Notes: a model not told the origin generated them from the letters alone. A stretch of DNA of 64,000 nt from DATBGO01 sp963785765 (GCA_963785765.1 CAWAWM010000004.1:1426001-1490000); one strand, 5' to 3'; counted from the first letter of the stretch, positions 47,267-56,585 are shown. Numbers and translations: made by a program.

Positions 47267-48325
47267 GTGGGCGAAGGGTTTTCCGGACGGCCGGCGGACA
47301 CCGCCACGGCGGGCTCAGCGGACGCCGACCTGGCCCGGGCGCGCGCCGGGGACGACCAGGCGTTCACCCGGCTCGTGGAACCGCTGCACCGCGAGCTGCA
47401 CGCGCACTGCTACCGCATGCTCGGCTCGGCACACGACGCCGACGACGCGCTGCAGGACGCGCTGCTGCGGGCATGGCGGGGGCTGGCGCGCTTCGAGGGC
47501 CGTGGCGCTCTGCGCACGTGGTTGTACACCGTGGCCACCCGCACGTGCCTGGACTTCATCGACGCGCGCGGCAGGCGGGCCATGCCCATGGACCTCGGCC
47601 CGTCCAGCGACCGCGCCGTGGTCGACGGCAACGCGCCACTGACCGACGTCGCCTGGCTTGGCCCTTACCACGATGACGGCCTTCCCGGCGGCCTGGCTAG
47701 CCCAGCCGCGCGCTATGAGCAACGCGAAGCCATCGAACTCGCCTTCGTCGCCGCCCTGCAGCACCTGCCGGGCAACCAGCGGGCCGCCCTGCTGCTGTTC
47801 GAGGTCCTCGGGTTCTCCGCCGCCGAGATCGCCACGATGATGCACACCTCCGCGACGTCGGTGAACTCCGCGCTGGCGCGGGCCCGCAGAATAGTCGCGG
47901 AGCAGGCCCCCTCGCGCAGCCAGCAGCAAACGCTGCGCAAGATCGGCGACGCGCGGGTGCGGGAGATCGCCACCCGGTACGCCACCGCCCTGGAACGGGG
48001 CAACGCCGACACTCTGGTCGCACTGCTCACCGAAGACGTCACCTGGTCGATGCCGCCGTTGCCGCATTGGTACCGCGGCATTGAGGCGGTCACAGACTTC
48101 GCCACGCAGGTCCCCATCGGCCGGTGCCCAAGCTGGCGCTACCTTCTGACGACCGCGAACGCGCAGCCAGCTGTGGCGTTCTACCTCGGACCCGGCCACC
48201 CAGGCCCGCACCTCGCCTGGTCGATCACGGTGCTGACCCTGCGCGGCGAATACATCGCCGAGATCACCTCATTCCTCGGCCCCGGCCACTTCCCGCCCTT
48301 CGGCCTGCCCGCCGCACTGCCCTGA
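47267..48325 (+). CDS. RNA polymerase sigma-70 factor of the TIGR02960/SigG-like type with SnoaL-like tail
   Basis: 352 residues from a GTG. Region 2 lies at about 25-90 (FTRLVEPLHRELHAHCYRMLGSAHDADDALQDALLRAW), region 4 at about 165-215 (QHLPGNQRAALLLFEVLGFSAAEIA), and a SnoaL-like alpha/beta tail at about 230-350 (ATRYATALERGNADTLVALLTEDVTWSMPP). This is the layout of SigG-type ECF factors that carry their own C-terminal regulatory domain and no classical anti-sigma. The divergent hydrolase gene (47159) is about 110 bases upstream. Signal unknown; SnoaL domains can bind a small ligand. Confidence 0.9.
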   Translation: MGEGFSGRPADTATAGSADADLARARAGDDQAFTRLVEPLHRELHAHCYRMLGSAHDADDALQDALLRAWRGLARFEGRGALRTWLYTVATRTCLDFIDARGRRAMPMDLGPSSDRAVVDGNAPLTDVAWLGPYHDDGLPGGLASPAARYEQREAIELAFVAALQHLPGNQRAALLLFEVLGFSAAEIATMMHTSATSVNSALARARRIVAEQAPSRSQQQTLRKIGDARVREIATRYATALERGNADTLVALLTEDVTWSMPPLPHWYRGIEAVTDFATQVPIGRCPSWRYLLTTANAQPAVAFYLGPGHPGPHLAWSITVLTLRGEYIAEITSFLGPGHFPPFGLPAALP

Positions 48326-48456
48326 CCCAGCAGCGGGCTCCGGAACGTCAAGTCGGCCAAGGTGGTGCAATGGTGCGCAGTTGACCGAGTATCCAGCGCA
48401 CCGCCGCCAGGCCACGTGCGCGGCGTGGAGATGGTGACAGCCAGGGAGGCAGCGGC

Positions 48457-49203
48457 ATGTCCAGCGCGCAGTTGTATGACACCATCGGGGCCACTTACAC
48501 GGTGACGCGCCGCACCGAGCCGCGGATCGCCGCCAGGGTCTGGGCTGCGCTCGGCGATGCGCGGACGGTATTGAATGTCGGGGCTGGCACCGGCTCCTAC
48601 GAGCCCCCCGGCCGCGACGTCACCGCGGTGGAACCGTCGGCGGTCATGCGTGCGCAGCGTCCCGCGGGCGCGGCGCCATGCCTGGCTGCCACCGCGGAGA
48701 GGCTTCCGTTCGACGACCAGTCCTTCGACGCCGCGATGGCTTTCAGCACCGTTCATCATTGGCAGGACCCGATCGCGGGCCTGCGCGAGATGCGGCGCGT
48801 GGCTCGCCGCGTGGTGGTGTTCACCTACGACGCCAGTGACACCGGATGGCGTGGTCGGTTCTGGCTGACTCGCGACTACCTGCCTGAGGCCGCTGGCCTC
48901 CTCGCCGGCCGGCCGTCGCTGACCGAGCAGGCCCGCGCGATCGGAGCCCGCATAGAGCCGGTGCTCATTCCGTGGGACTGCGCGGACGGTTTCTTCGAGG
49001 CCTACTGGCGCCGGCCCGAGGCCTACCTGGAGGAGCAGGTCCGCCGCGGAGTGTCGGTGTGGGCCAGAGTCGGACCGGACGCCGAGCAGCGGGCCGTGCG
49101 CAGCCTGCGTGATGACCTTGTCTCAGGCCGGTGGGCCGAGCGCAACCGCGACCTCGTCACTCTCGATGCAGCGGAGCTTGGCCTTCGCCTGCTCGTAACC
49201 TGA
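48457..49203 (+). CDS. Class I SAM-dependent methyltransferase (UbiE-like)
   Basis: 248 residues from an ATG at 48457. Motif I is VLNVGAGTGSYEPP near residues 39-52, then VTAVEPSAVM, CLAATAERLPFDDQSFDAAMAFSTVHHW and LREMRRVARRVVVFTYD. The glycine-rich motif I and the DDQSFDAAM block are characteristic of small-molecule methyltransferases of the UbiE/COQ5 kind. Substrate unknown. Follows the sigma factor gene by 130 bases and may be separate. Confidence 0.88.
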   Translation: MSSAQLYDTIGATYTVTRRTEPRIAARVWAALGDARTVLNVGAGTGSYEPPGRDVTAVEPSAVMRAQRPAGAAPCLAATAERLPFDDQSFDAAMAFSTVHHWQDPIAGLREMRRVARRVVVFTYDASDTGWRGRFWLTRDYLPEAAGLLAGRPSLTEQARAIGARIEPVLIPWDCADGFFEAYWRRPEAYLEEQVRRGVSVWARVGPDAEQRAVRSLRDDLVSGRWAERNRDLVTLDAAELGLRLLVT

Positions 49204-49373
49204 ACCCCGCCGCAGCGGTAACGCGCCCAGCGGCGTGCGCCGGGCTGACGTTCGCGCAGCCGGCGGCTTGTTCCGGTGCCGCGTGATCTTTTGCTTGCCC
49301 CAGGGGTGCGGCAGCCATGTGCCGTCGCCGTTCGTGGCGGCGGCCGGGTGCCGGCTGGTGCTTAGATGGGCGT

Positions 49374-49832
49374 ATGACATCCGGGCCGGACCCGCCGCGC
49401 GTGGTCAGCGCCAGCCGCGAGATCGCCGCCGAGCCGGGGCGTATCTTCGAGCTGATCGCGGACCCGGCTGCGCAGCCGCGCTGGGATGGCAACGACAACC
49501 TGGCCTGGGCGCCGGCCGGGCAGCGCGTCTGCCGCGTGGGTGACGTGTTCACGATGACGCTGACCCGCGGCGCCATCCGGGAGAACCATGTGGTGGAGTT
49601 CGACGAGGGCCGCCGGATCGCCTGGATGCCCGCGGAGGTCGGGCAGGACCGTCCCGGGCACCTGTGGCGCTGGGAGCTCGAGCCGGCGGGCGGCTCACGC
49701 ACGCGGGTCACCTGCACTTATGACTGGACCCGGCTGACCGATGAGACGCGCTTTGCGGTGGCCCGGGCGACCACGGCCGACCGGCTGCGAGCCTCGCTGG
49801 ACCGGCTCGCAGGCCTGGCGGAAGGACCCTGA
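49374..49832 (+). CDS. SRPBCC-family (START/polyketide cyclase-like) lipid-binding protein
   Basis: 152 residues from the ATG at 49374; a longer frame to 49317 begins with an unlikely peptide. The sequence VVSASREIAAEPGRIFELIADPAAQPRWDG is the canonical SRPBCC opening, followed by VGDVFTMTLTRGAIRENHVVEFDEGRRIAWMP and a C-terminal helix (RLRASLDRLAGLA). Such proteins bind hydrophobic small molecules in a deep cavity, acting as cyclases, carriers or toxins. No neighbours define the ligand. An SDR remnant begins where this gene ends. Confidence 0.85.
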   Translation: MTSGPDPPRVVSASREIAAEPGRIFELIADPAAQPRWDGNDNLAWAPAGQRVCRVGDVFTMTLTRGAIRENHVVEFDEGRRIAWMPAEVGQDRPGHLWRWELEPAGGSRTRVTCTYDWTRLTDETRFAVARATTADRLRASLDRLAGLAEGP

Positions 49833-49929
49833 CCGTCCGGGATCCGGCGTCGGCCAGCGCCCTGGCGATCGCCAGGCCGAGGCCGGCCGAGCCCCCGGTG
49901 ACCAGCGACACCTGCCCGGCCCGCGTCAG
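49832..49929 (-). pseudogene. N-terminal remnant of a short-chain dehydrogenase
   Basis: Minus strand frame gives RAGQVSLVTGGSAGLGLAI then ARALADAGSRTV, the cofactor-binding TGGSAGLG (TGxxxGxG) start of an SDR. It has no start codon in place and stops being SDR-like exactly where the SRPBCC gene ends. Only about 33 residues remain. A C-terminal SDR fragment lies at 56534-56644. Confidence 0.7.
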
Positions 49930-50069
49930 TCCCTGTGCTGCTCCGGCGCGGCTGGCGTGATGATCAGGACTGGGTTCTCCGGCCGTCCGCGCATGATGCC
50001 GGAGCTGAGCTGGGTAGCAGGCGCGTCCGGTGTAGCGGGCTGGCGGCTATGCCGGGAGGCTTTTGCGGG

Positions 50070-50909
50070 TCAGCGTAGCTGGGCGAGGCTCTCGGCGAGG
50101 GGTGCCAGCACGGCGGGGTTGTGTGGTGGCGGAAGGATGACGATCGCCAGGTCGAGTCCCAGTTCGCCGAGCGCGGCCGCGGTGTCCACGGCCGGTTCCA
50201 ACTCGCCTCCGGGTCCCAGCCGGACGTGGCTGGACAACGTGATCTCCTTCGGGTCACGCCCGATGTCCTGGCAGTGCGCGTAGAGCACGTCGCGCTTGCG
50301 TGCGAACTCCTCGGGGGGCCCGCCGACGAAGTTCCAGTGCTGGGCGAATCGCGCAGCGGTACGCAGCGTGCGCCGCTCGCCGCTGCCGCCGATAACCAGC
50401 GGGGGGTGCGGCTGCTGCACCGATTTCGGCTCGCAGCGCGCGCTGGTGAGCTGGTAGTACTTGCCCGCGAAATCTGTTATCTCTCGCGTCAGCAGGCTGA
50501 CGATGATCTGGCACGCTTCCTCGAACCGATCGCTGCGCTCCGCCGGGCCGCCCAGCTCGATGCCATAGGCGCCGGACTCCTCCTCATTCCACCCGGCGCC
50601 GATGCCGAGCTCAAGCCTGCCGCCGGACACGATGTCGAGAGTGGCGGCCATGTTGGCCAGGACCGCAGGATGCCGATAGTGAATGCCGGTGACCAACGTG
50701 CCGAGCCGGAGCCTGCGCGTCGCCTGCGCAAGCGCGGCGAGCGTCATCCATCCCTCCAGGCAGGGGCCTTCGGAGTCCGAAAAGATCGGATAGAAATGAT
50801 CGAAGGTCCAGCCCGACTCAAAAAGCTCGATACCGTCGGCTTCCTTCCACACCGCGAGCATGTCGCGCCAGGTGGTGTTCTGCGGAGCGGTCTTGAAGGC
50901 AAATCGCAT
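50070..50909 (-). CDS. LLM-class F420-dependent oxidoreductase
   Basis: 279 residues from the ATG at 50909, chosen because GGAGG lies nine bases upstream; an ATG three codons earlier overlaps that site. The TIM-barrel has GWTFDHFYPIF, LEGWMTLAALAQATRRLRLGTLVTGIHYRHPAVLANMAATLD, GRLELGIGAGWNEEE and RPPLVIGGSGERRTLR-like blocks of the F420-dependent luciferase-like family. Uses reduced or oxidised F420; substrate unknown. Convergent-side neighbours are unrelated. Full length. Confidence 0.9.
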   Translation of the reverse strand: MRFAFKTAPQNTTWRDMLAVWKEADGIELFESGWTFDHFYPIFSDSEGPCLEGWMTLAALAQATRRLRLGTLVTGIHYRHPAVLANMAATLDIVSGGRLELGIGAGWNEEESGAYGIELGGPAERSDRFEEACQIIVSLLTREITDFAGKYYQLTSARCEPKSVQQPHPPLVIGGSGERRTLRTAARFAQHWNFVGGPPEEFARKRDVLYAHCQDIGRDPKEITLSSHVRLGPGGELEPAVDTAAALGELGLDLAIVILPPPHNPAVLAPLAESLAQLR

Positions 50910-50938
50910 GCCGTCCATCCTCCCAAAGGCGACCCGGG

Positions 50939-52828
50939 TTAACTGAGCGGGCTGGGCGCGTCAAACTCGATCCGTAGCACGGTCTGGCCAGCAGGCAGCG
51001 TGACCAGCTTGCTGGACGCCGGGAGGTATTGGGCCCATTGAGCGTTTACCAGCCCCTTCATCCAGCTGATGTAGCTCGGCGCCGCGAGGTGCGCCGCGCT
51101 GACGTGCGTGGCCAAGTCCATGGACCGCAGGAGGCTCGCAGGTCCGCCACCCGGTGGCTGGTCGCCGAAGTCCACGATCCGCACCGGGTATGCCGCGGTC
51201 ATGGCGGCGATGAGCATCGGCAGCCGCGGATCAATGTCGCCGCTAAGAAGCTGTGCCCTGGCGGTGGCCGAGACCGTGATGTGGCTGTTGGTAAGGAGCT
51301 GAGCGTCCTGGGTTTTCCTGGCGTCCAGATCCGGCTGCAGAGCGGCGCGATACGCGGAGGTGCCGCCAGGAAAGGCCCATCTGATTTCGACCTTGGCGTT
51401 CCCTGAGCCGAAGCTCGCGATGACGGCCGGAGCGTAGACGGAGGCCAGCCGGCGGCCGAACTGGGCTCGGATAGCGCCGGTGGCCACGACCAGGGTTGAG
51501 CCGAGCGGATCTGTCGATCCCGGCCCAAGTGTTTCGAGGCTCGGGAAGCCTCGCTGGGCGAGGTCGGCGCACACCTGGGGATCGCATGACACCACTGTGG
51601 CGCGGCTGACCTGCTGCAGTATCCAGGTGACGGCCTGCGCCCTTGCCGAGGCGTCGGACGCGAGCTCCTGGCTGCTGACAGCGGGGCCGCTCCTTGGATG
51701 CCTTGGCAACGGGCCGTGCCGGGACAGGATGAGCGTCAGTCCCACGGCACCGCTAAGCAGCAGGATTGAGGCGGCGAGCGCGGTCACCCGCCAGCGCCGC
51801 CTGAGGTGACCAATGCTGCCCCGCGCATGCTCTGCCTTATCCCCTGCCCCGTCGTGCCTCGAGTTCGGGCCCGCGATGCGCCGCGGCGGCTCGGGCGCTT
51901 CGACTGGTGCTGTCGATGAGCTAGCTGCCTCGTCATCCACGGCCGGGGCTGTGACCTGCGGCGGGAGCGGGCCCATGGGCTGCGCCCCCGCGGCGACAAG
52001 CTCGCTGAGCGCATCGCGGGCGGAGGGCCGAACTGCCGGGTCCTTGTCGAGGCAGCGACGAACGAGGCAGCCAAGTGGTTCGGGAAGGCTGCCAACCGAC
52101 GGCTCGCTATGAAGAATGGCGAAGGCCATGGCGGTCAATGACTCACCCGTGAACGGTAGCTTGCCCGTTCCGGCGAACGCCATCGAAACCCCCCACGACC
52201 ACATGTCGGCTGCCGCGGTCACTCGCTCGCCGGCCAACTGCTCGGGGGCCATGTACGCCGGAGTTCCCATGGCGGCCTGGCCAGACAGGCCCGTGGTGGT
52301 CATACCGGGCACGGTCGCCAGCCCGAAGTCGATCACCACTGGTCCGTCCGGCCCGAGCAGGATATTGGCGGGCTTGAAGTCGCGGTGCACCATCCCGGCG
52401 GCGTGCACGGCACCTAGCGCGGTCAGCGTCGCGACGGCGATGCGCTCCAGCGCCGAGCCGCCGCGGGGCCCATCCTGCTCGACGACTTCTACCAGGGACG
52501 GCCCGTTGACAAACTCGCTGACGATGAAGGGCCGGCGTTCGAAGATCCCCGCATCCAGAACCTGCGCAGTGCAGAACCGGGCTACCCGCTGTGCCGCGGC
52601 TACCTCCTTCAGAAACCTGTTCCGGACCTGCGAGTCCGTGGTCGCTGGCAGGACCTTGAGCGCCACCCGGGTTCCCGCGCTGCTGACGGCCAGGAACACG
52701 ACGCCCTGGCCGCCTTCGCCGAGGCGGCCGACCAGCCCGTATCCGCCCACCTCCTGCGGATCGGTGACCCGCAGGGGGAGCATCTCGGACATTGCGGACG
52801 GCGGAAAACTCACCTGGCCATTCTGCAT
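50939..52828 (-). CDS. Membrane Ser/Thr protein kinase (PknB-like)
   Basis: 629 residues from the ATG at 52828 (no clear ribosome-binding site; another ATG at 52792 is possible). Kinase domain about 28-275: GEGGQG glycine loop, Lys58 (VALKVLP), HRDFKPAN with catalytic Asp150, DFG at 167-169, and the APE motif in AYMAPEQ. A Pro/Ala linker (280-345) leads to one membrane helix (about 348-368) and a 260-residue extracellular domain with no PASTA repeats but a likely binding fold (CDPQVCADLAQRGFPSLETLG, VVATGAI). It phosphorylates cytoplasmic proteins in response to an outside signal. The sensor ligand is unknown. Confidence 0.92.
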   Translation of the reverse strand: MQNGQVSFPPSAMSEMLPLRVTDPQEVGGYGLVGRLGEGGQGVVFLAVSSAGTRVALKVLPATTDSQVRNRFLKEVAAAQRVARFCTAQVLDAGIFERRPFIVSEFVNGPSLVEVVEQDGPRGGSALERIAVATLTALGAVHAAGMVHRDFKPANILLGPDGPVVIDFGLATVPGMTTTGLSGQAAMGTPAYMAPEQLAGERVTAAADMWSWGVSMAFAGTGKLPFTGESLTAMAFAILHSEPSVGSLPEPLGCLVRRCLDKDPAVRPSARDALSELVAAGAQPMGPLPPQVTAPAVDDEAASSSTAPVEAPEPPRRIAGPNSRHDGAGDKAEHARGSIGHLRRRWRVTALAASILLLSGAVGLTLILSRHGPLPRHPRSGPAVSSQELASDASARAQAVTWILQQVSRATVVSCDPQVCADLAQRGFPSLETLGPGSTDPLGSTLVVATGAIRAQFGRRLASVYAPAVIASFGSGNAKVEIRWAFPGGTSAYRAALQPDLDARKTQDAQLLTNSHITVSATARAQLLSGDIDPRLPMLIAAMTAAYPVRIVDFGDQPPGGGPASLLRSMDLATHVSAAHLAAPSYISWMKGLVNAQWAQYLPASSKLVTLPAGQTVLRIEFDAPSPLS

Positions 52829-52956
52829 TGCAATTTCACCGCGCGTCCAGAATCTGACGACGTCTACGCTGGTCAGGGACGGCTCGCGAGCAAGGTTGCC
52901 GCAGCTACGTCAGATTTTCGGCGGCGAAAGCTCCGCAGTCGGTGCGGCGGCTGCGG

Positions 52957-53355
52957 TCAAGCGCGCCGCCGGGCCTGCTCGTCCGGGCCGTCGTCGCCCT
53001 GCCGCCAGGTCCGGGCCAGTGCGACGAGGCCGCGAACCACGTCGGGCGGCAGTCCCGGGGTGCTCGCGAGGTGCCACAGCGTCGGGTCTTCATACTCGGC
53101 ATGCCCGCGGTCCGGCGGGCCCACCTCAGGCTCCCCGCCGCCCAGTGTCCGTCGGCACGAACCCGGGGCCCAGCCGAGCCGATTCTCGACCATACCCAGA
53201 GTGCTGGGGGAAACCCGCTGGCCGTTCTCAAGCTTCCCCAGCGTCCGCTCGGTCACCCCGGTCGCCTCGGCAAATGCCCGCCTGTCCCGCATGCCTAGCT
53301 CGACCCGGCGTGCGACGACGTAATCGGCGAGCCGCTGCCAGTCCTCATCGGTCAT
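52957..53355 (-). CDS. XRE-like helix-turn-helix regulator
   Basis: 132 residues from the ATG at 53355 with GGGAGG upstream; a longer frame to 53400 starts in low-complexity sequence. HTH at about 8-62: DWQRLADYVVARRVELGMRDRRAF, then AEATGVTERTLGKLENGQRV. The C-terminal half (about 75-132) is helical and has WHLASTPGLPPDVVRGLVALAR and a charged end. Such XRE-like proteins with a C-terminal DUF often partner small DUF397-type proteins, but none is visible here. Probably regulates itself or a neighbouring unit. Transcribed toward the kinase gene. Confidence 0.8.
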   Translation of the reverse strand: MTDEDWQRLADYVVARRVELGMRDRRAFAEATGVTERTLGKLENGQRVSPSTLGMVENRLGWAPGSCRRTLGGGEPEVGPPDRGHAEYEDPTLWHLASTPGLPPDVVRGLVALARTWRQGDDGPDEQARRRA

Positions 53356-53804
53356 AGGACCGTCCCTCCCGCGAGCCGCCGCCAGACCCTCACCGGCCAC
53401 GTGACCATCCCTACCCGAAGAAGACGGAAGAGTCCAGCCGTTCTGTCGGCAACTATCGGCCAGGATCCGTACTCCTCTTCCAGTTTATCTTGCCTATGCT
53501 CTTTACTTCCTGTCTATTGCTCACTTAGAGTTCTGGAGTAGGGAATAGCTTCCTGTTTCTTCCTAGATGTACCTGGATCTGAGCCACTGCTGGCCAGGCA
53601 TTACCGTCTCGGGGACGGCAGCCAGGCGGCCCCGCCGGGGGGGCGGGGCCGCCTGGCTGCACCGGCGCTCGGCACCAGGCACCGCCGACCGAAGGCCCTG
53701 CGGCTCTGCCGTGACCCTGGCTCTGCACAGGCTGCCAGCCCGCCAGCGGAAGCCGTCGTGCGCACTCTCTACCTGGACCTCAGCCCCGAGCAGACCTTCC
53801 GCTT
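53356..53804. other. Divergent intergenic region, AT-rich in its centre
   Basis: Bases about 53450-53570 are clearly AT-rich compared with neighbours and probably hold the promoter of the XRE regulator; no gene is seen. The right half carries the long hairpin at 53618-53660. Confidence 0.45.
53618..53660. terminator. Perfect 19-bp hairpin, terminator of the hydrolase gene
   Basis: Arms 53618-53636 (gcagccaggcggccccgcc) and 53642-53660 pair without mismatch around a five-base G loop. It lies about 145 bases downstream of the minus-strand hydrolase stop. Without a U-tract, it may instead stabilise RNA ends. Confidence 0.7.
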
Positions 53805-54611
53805 TCAGTTCGACGACGCTTGAAGGAATGCGGTGAAGGCCGGGAGGGCGGCCGGGTCTTGGAACAAGAACCCGTGGCCGCCTTCGTAGCCGTGCAGCTC
53901 GGCGCGGCCAATGCGCGATGCGATGTTGCTGCTGTTGCTGGCCGGGGCGATCCCGTCGTGGTTGCCGTAGCCAACCAGGGTCGGGCAGGTGATCGCGCCG
54001 AGCCGGTCCCACACGTCATGACCTTCGCGCGCTTCGAGCTGGGCCGCGCGGGCGGTCGCCGCGGCCGGTTCCTGCTGATCTTGCCCGACGGCGGCGGTCA
54101 GCCGCCCGGCGATGGCGCGATCCACCGGGTGGGCCTCCAGCCAGCGCTCGTCCCAGCGGCTGTCCACCAGCTTCAGCTCCGCCGCCACCCGTTCCCCGGG
54201 CGGGAGTTCCAGCAGTTTTTGCAGCGGGTAGGAGGACCCGCCTGCTCCACCTGCCGACGTGCAGGCCAAGGCCAAGCGCTCCACCCGGCCCGGGTTGGTG
54301 ACGGCGAACTCCTGGGCCACCATGCCGCCGAAGCTCACCCCGACCACCCGGCACGACTCCCACCCGGCGATCGCCAGCAGGCCGGCGGCGTCGGCCGCGA
54401 CATCGGCCATGGTGTAGGGGCGCGTCACCGGGGCGCTGCGGCCAAAGCCGCGGTAATCCCAGGCCAGCAGATCGAAGGCGGCGGCCAGGGGATCAAGCAA
54501 CAGCCGGACGTCCGGCACGGCCAGTCCCGACCCGTTGCAAAACAACAACCGAGGACCACTGCCCCGTCGCTCCCAATACAGATCAACCCCGTTCACAAGC
54601 TCAACCGGCAT
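53805..54611 (-). CDS. Alpha/beta hydrolase
   Basis: 268 residues from the ATG at 54611 (GAGGGG upstream); a frame to 54638 starts nine codons earlier. VDLYWERRGSGPRLLFCNGSG and LLAWDYRGFGRSAPV lead to the nucleophile elbow GVSFGGMVAQEFA; the acid is probably in VGYGNHDGIAPAS and the catalytic His in YEGGHGFLFQDP. Typical lipase/esterase/haloperoxidase-type enzyme. Substrate unknown. A strong hairpin follows. Confidence 0.9.
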   Translation of the reverse strand: MPVELVNGVDLYWERRGSGPRLLFCNGSGLAVPDVRLLLDPLAAAFDLLAWDYRGFGRSAPVTRPYTMADVAADAAGLLAIAGWESCRVVGVSFGGMVAQEFAVTNPGRVERLALACTSAGGAGGSSYPLQKLLELPPGERVAAELKLVDSRWDERWLEAHPVDRAIAGRLTAAVGQDQQEPAAATARAAQLEAREGHDVWDRLGAITCPTLVGYGNHDGIAPASNSSNIASRIGRAELHGYEGGHGFLFQDPAALPAFTAFLQASSN

Positions 54612-54753
54612 CGGGGTCAACCCCCTCACAATGACCACCCGGCATCCGCTTCCCCGACGCTACCCGCCTGCCGGGTGGACTGCCCAGCAGGCCCGCAACC
54701 TGGTCATGGACCTTGGCGGCCAAACCGCTACCCGAACCGATCGATCTCGCCTA

Positions 54754-55448
54754 CTACTCCTGCGCCTCCAGCAGGTACACCGCCGTCTCGCCCAGCATGG
54801 GGCCACCACGAGCTCGCCTGATGAAGGCGTCCAGCGGGCTGATCATCCCCGCGTAAATGGGTACCCCCCGCAGCTTGGCGCCCAGCCAATGACGGGCCGC
54901 GCGCCCGATCCACGGGACCTTTCTGTAGATGGTCCCGTACTGCACAAGCCGGAGCCCGGCCCGGTCCGCCATCTCAGCTATTCCGGCGGGAAAGCAGTAC
55001 ACGACGTGGTCGGCGTTCTCCCAGGTACGGCCGCACTGACCGTTGCGGACCCGCCACGCCGCGTAAGGGTTCGGAGTCGTAATAAGGAGCTGCCCGCCGG
55101 GCGCCAGGAGTGGCGCCGCGAAATCGAGCACCGATTGCGGAGCCCGTACGTGCTCGATGATCTCGCCAGCGACAATGACGTCGAAGGGACCCCGCTTGGC
55201 CACCAGTGACAGGTCGCCGGTAATGTCCGCCTGGATCACGTCATATCCAGCCTGGCGCATCTTTTCGACGCCGATAGCGTCATAGTCGACGCCAAGAACA
55301 TGGCTCGCGGACTTCGCTATGATGCCGTGGAGCCACGCCGACTTGTCGGCCAGCTCGAAGTCGTGGTCGACACAGCCGACGTCGAGGACCTTCTTTCCAC
55401 GGACCAGATCAGTGACAAACTCTGGCCGACTCTACGAGCACGACGCAC
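54754..55448 (-). pseudogene. Class I methyltransferase with N-terminal frameshift
   Basis: The open frame from the ATG at 55260 lacks methyltransferase motif I; the missing part lies upstream in the same frame (DLVRGKKVLDVGCVDHDFEL, GVDYDAIGVEK), but that stretch has no ATG, GTG or TTG before a stop at about 55431-55433. A GTG at 55448 in another frame (MRRARR) leads into the beginning; one missing base near 55425-55435 would join the two. The rest is intact: VIVAGEIIEHVRAPQSVLD, LLAPGGQLLITTPN and DAFIRRARGG. A capsule or lipid methyltransferase is plausible. Confidence 0.75.
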
Positions 55449-56120
55449 TTTATTGTAGATCCTTTCTCAGCTGGGAGCGCGGACGCGCCGGAGCCGGATT
55501 ATGGGCTTGGAATCGAGAAGATCGCCCGATGCTGCGAGATGTATTAGTAACACCACGGTCACTGGCGTGAGCAGCCGGCACCACCATGCCTGCCGGCTCG
55601 TTCGCCATCTCCCGCCGTAGGAGTCCTGCCGTACTTCTACTCCGCCGCGCGCCGAAGGTCCTGTGCGCAGGGACGTTGGTCCGTGGCGCGTGCTGCCGTG
55701 ACGGGGTGGACTGAAGGTGACAGAGGACCCGAGGCAGACGCGGGGGAACGGACCAGATCCGCGCACCGCGCAATCGAAATCCGCGAAAAGCGGAGGCGGG
55801 TCCTCTCGTCACGTTCCGCCTCGATCACCTTGCGCTCCAGCCGACGGCGGGCGTGAGCGCGGTCGCCACGCACGCTATCGGCCAGTGGACGCGGCAGCAT
55901 GGGCCGTCTTGTGGGCCAGGAACGGACTGGCTATCTGCGGTCCGGGGGGCGCGCGCCCCGCAGGTGCCTTGGGGTGGGGTATAGCGCAGCCTCTGCCGCC
56001 CCCCGCGGCCCGGATCCCCACCCGGACGTGGAAGGAGATCGAACGCTTAACTCGTAGTAACGTCGGCTGCGGGCCCCGTCGCAAAGCGGGGTGTGAGACC
56101 TAGCCAGCGGAGGTGCCTGG
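55449..56120. other. Gene-poor region with decayed coding traces
   Basis: 672 bases without a supportable gene. Minus-strand frames near 55467-55766 and 55637-55900 have patches of coding character (a membrane-like stretch RLLTPVTVVLLIHLAAS; a basic helical stretch RRLERKVIEAERDERTRLR) but no starts. Small GC hairpins (ggggcgcgcgcccc near 55936; ccccg/cgggg near 56079-56096) lie before the VOC gene. Probably remnants of lost genes. Confidence 0.4.
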
Positions 56121-56585
56121 ATGGCCGAGTTCCCATCGCCCCCAGAGGGAATTGTGCTGACCCACTTCATCGTCTCGGACGATGTCGAGCGCTCTCGGCG
56201 CTTCTACACCGAAGTACTCGGCGGCCGGGTGGCCTTTCCCGGAGATCCAGTCAATGTTGCGCTAGCCAACAGCTGGATCGTCATCAATGGCGGCGGAGGA
56301 CCGACCGACGACAAGCCTACGGTCATCCTGGAGACGCCGCGTGATCCCGACCGGGTCAGCAGCTTCCTCAATATCCGGGTCAAAGACATCGAGGCTGTAT
56401 ACGCCGAATGGAGCGCCCGGGGTGCTCAATTCCTGACGCCGCCGAAACAGCACCAGTACGAGAAGCGTTGCTACATCCGCGATCCCGACGGCCATCTGAT
56501 CGAAGTGGGTCAAACCACGGACCCAGACGGGGACTGGTCACCCGCTCACTGGCCGTCGAGTACGCCCGCCGGGGAGTCCGGGTGA
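56121..56585 (+). CDS. VOC-family protein with a foreign C-terminal tail
   Basis: 154 residues. VLTHFIVSDDVERSRRFYTEVLGGRVAF and FLNIRVKDIEAVYAEWSARGAQFLTPP are the two VOC modules, with EKRCYIRDPDGHLIEVGQ at the end carrying the usual final metal-binding Glu. The last 16-20 residues (WSPAHWPSSTPAGESG) are not VOC-like: they are an out-of-frame reading of an SDR fragment joined here. The VOC domain itself is complete, so the protein may work. Start at ATG 56121. Confidence 0.82.
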   Translation: MAEFPSPPEGIVLTHFIVSDDVERSRRFYTEVLGGRVAFPGDPVNVALANSWIVINGGGGPTDDKPTVILETPRDPDRVSSFLNIRVKDIEAVYAEWSARGAQFLTPPKQHQYEKRCYIRDPDGHLIEVGQTTDPDGDWSPAHWPSSTPAGESG

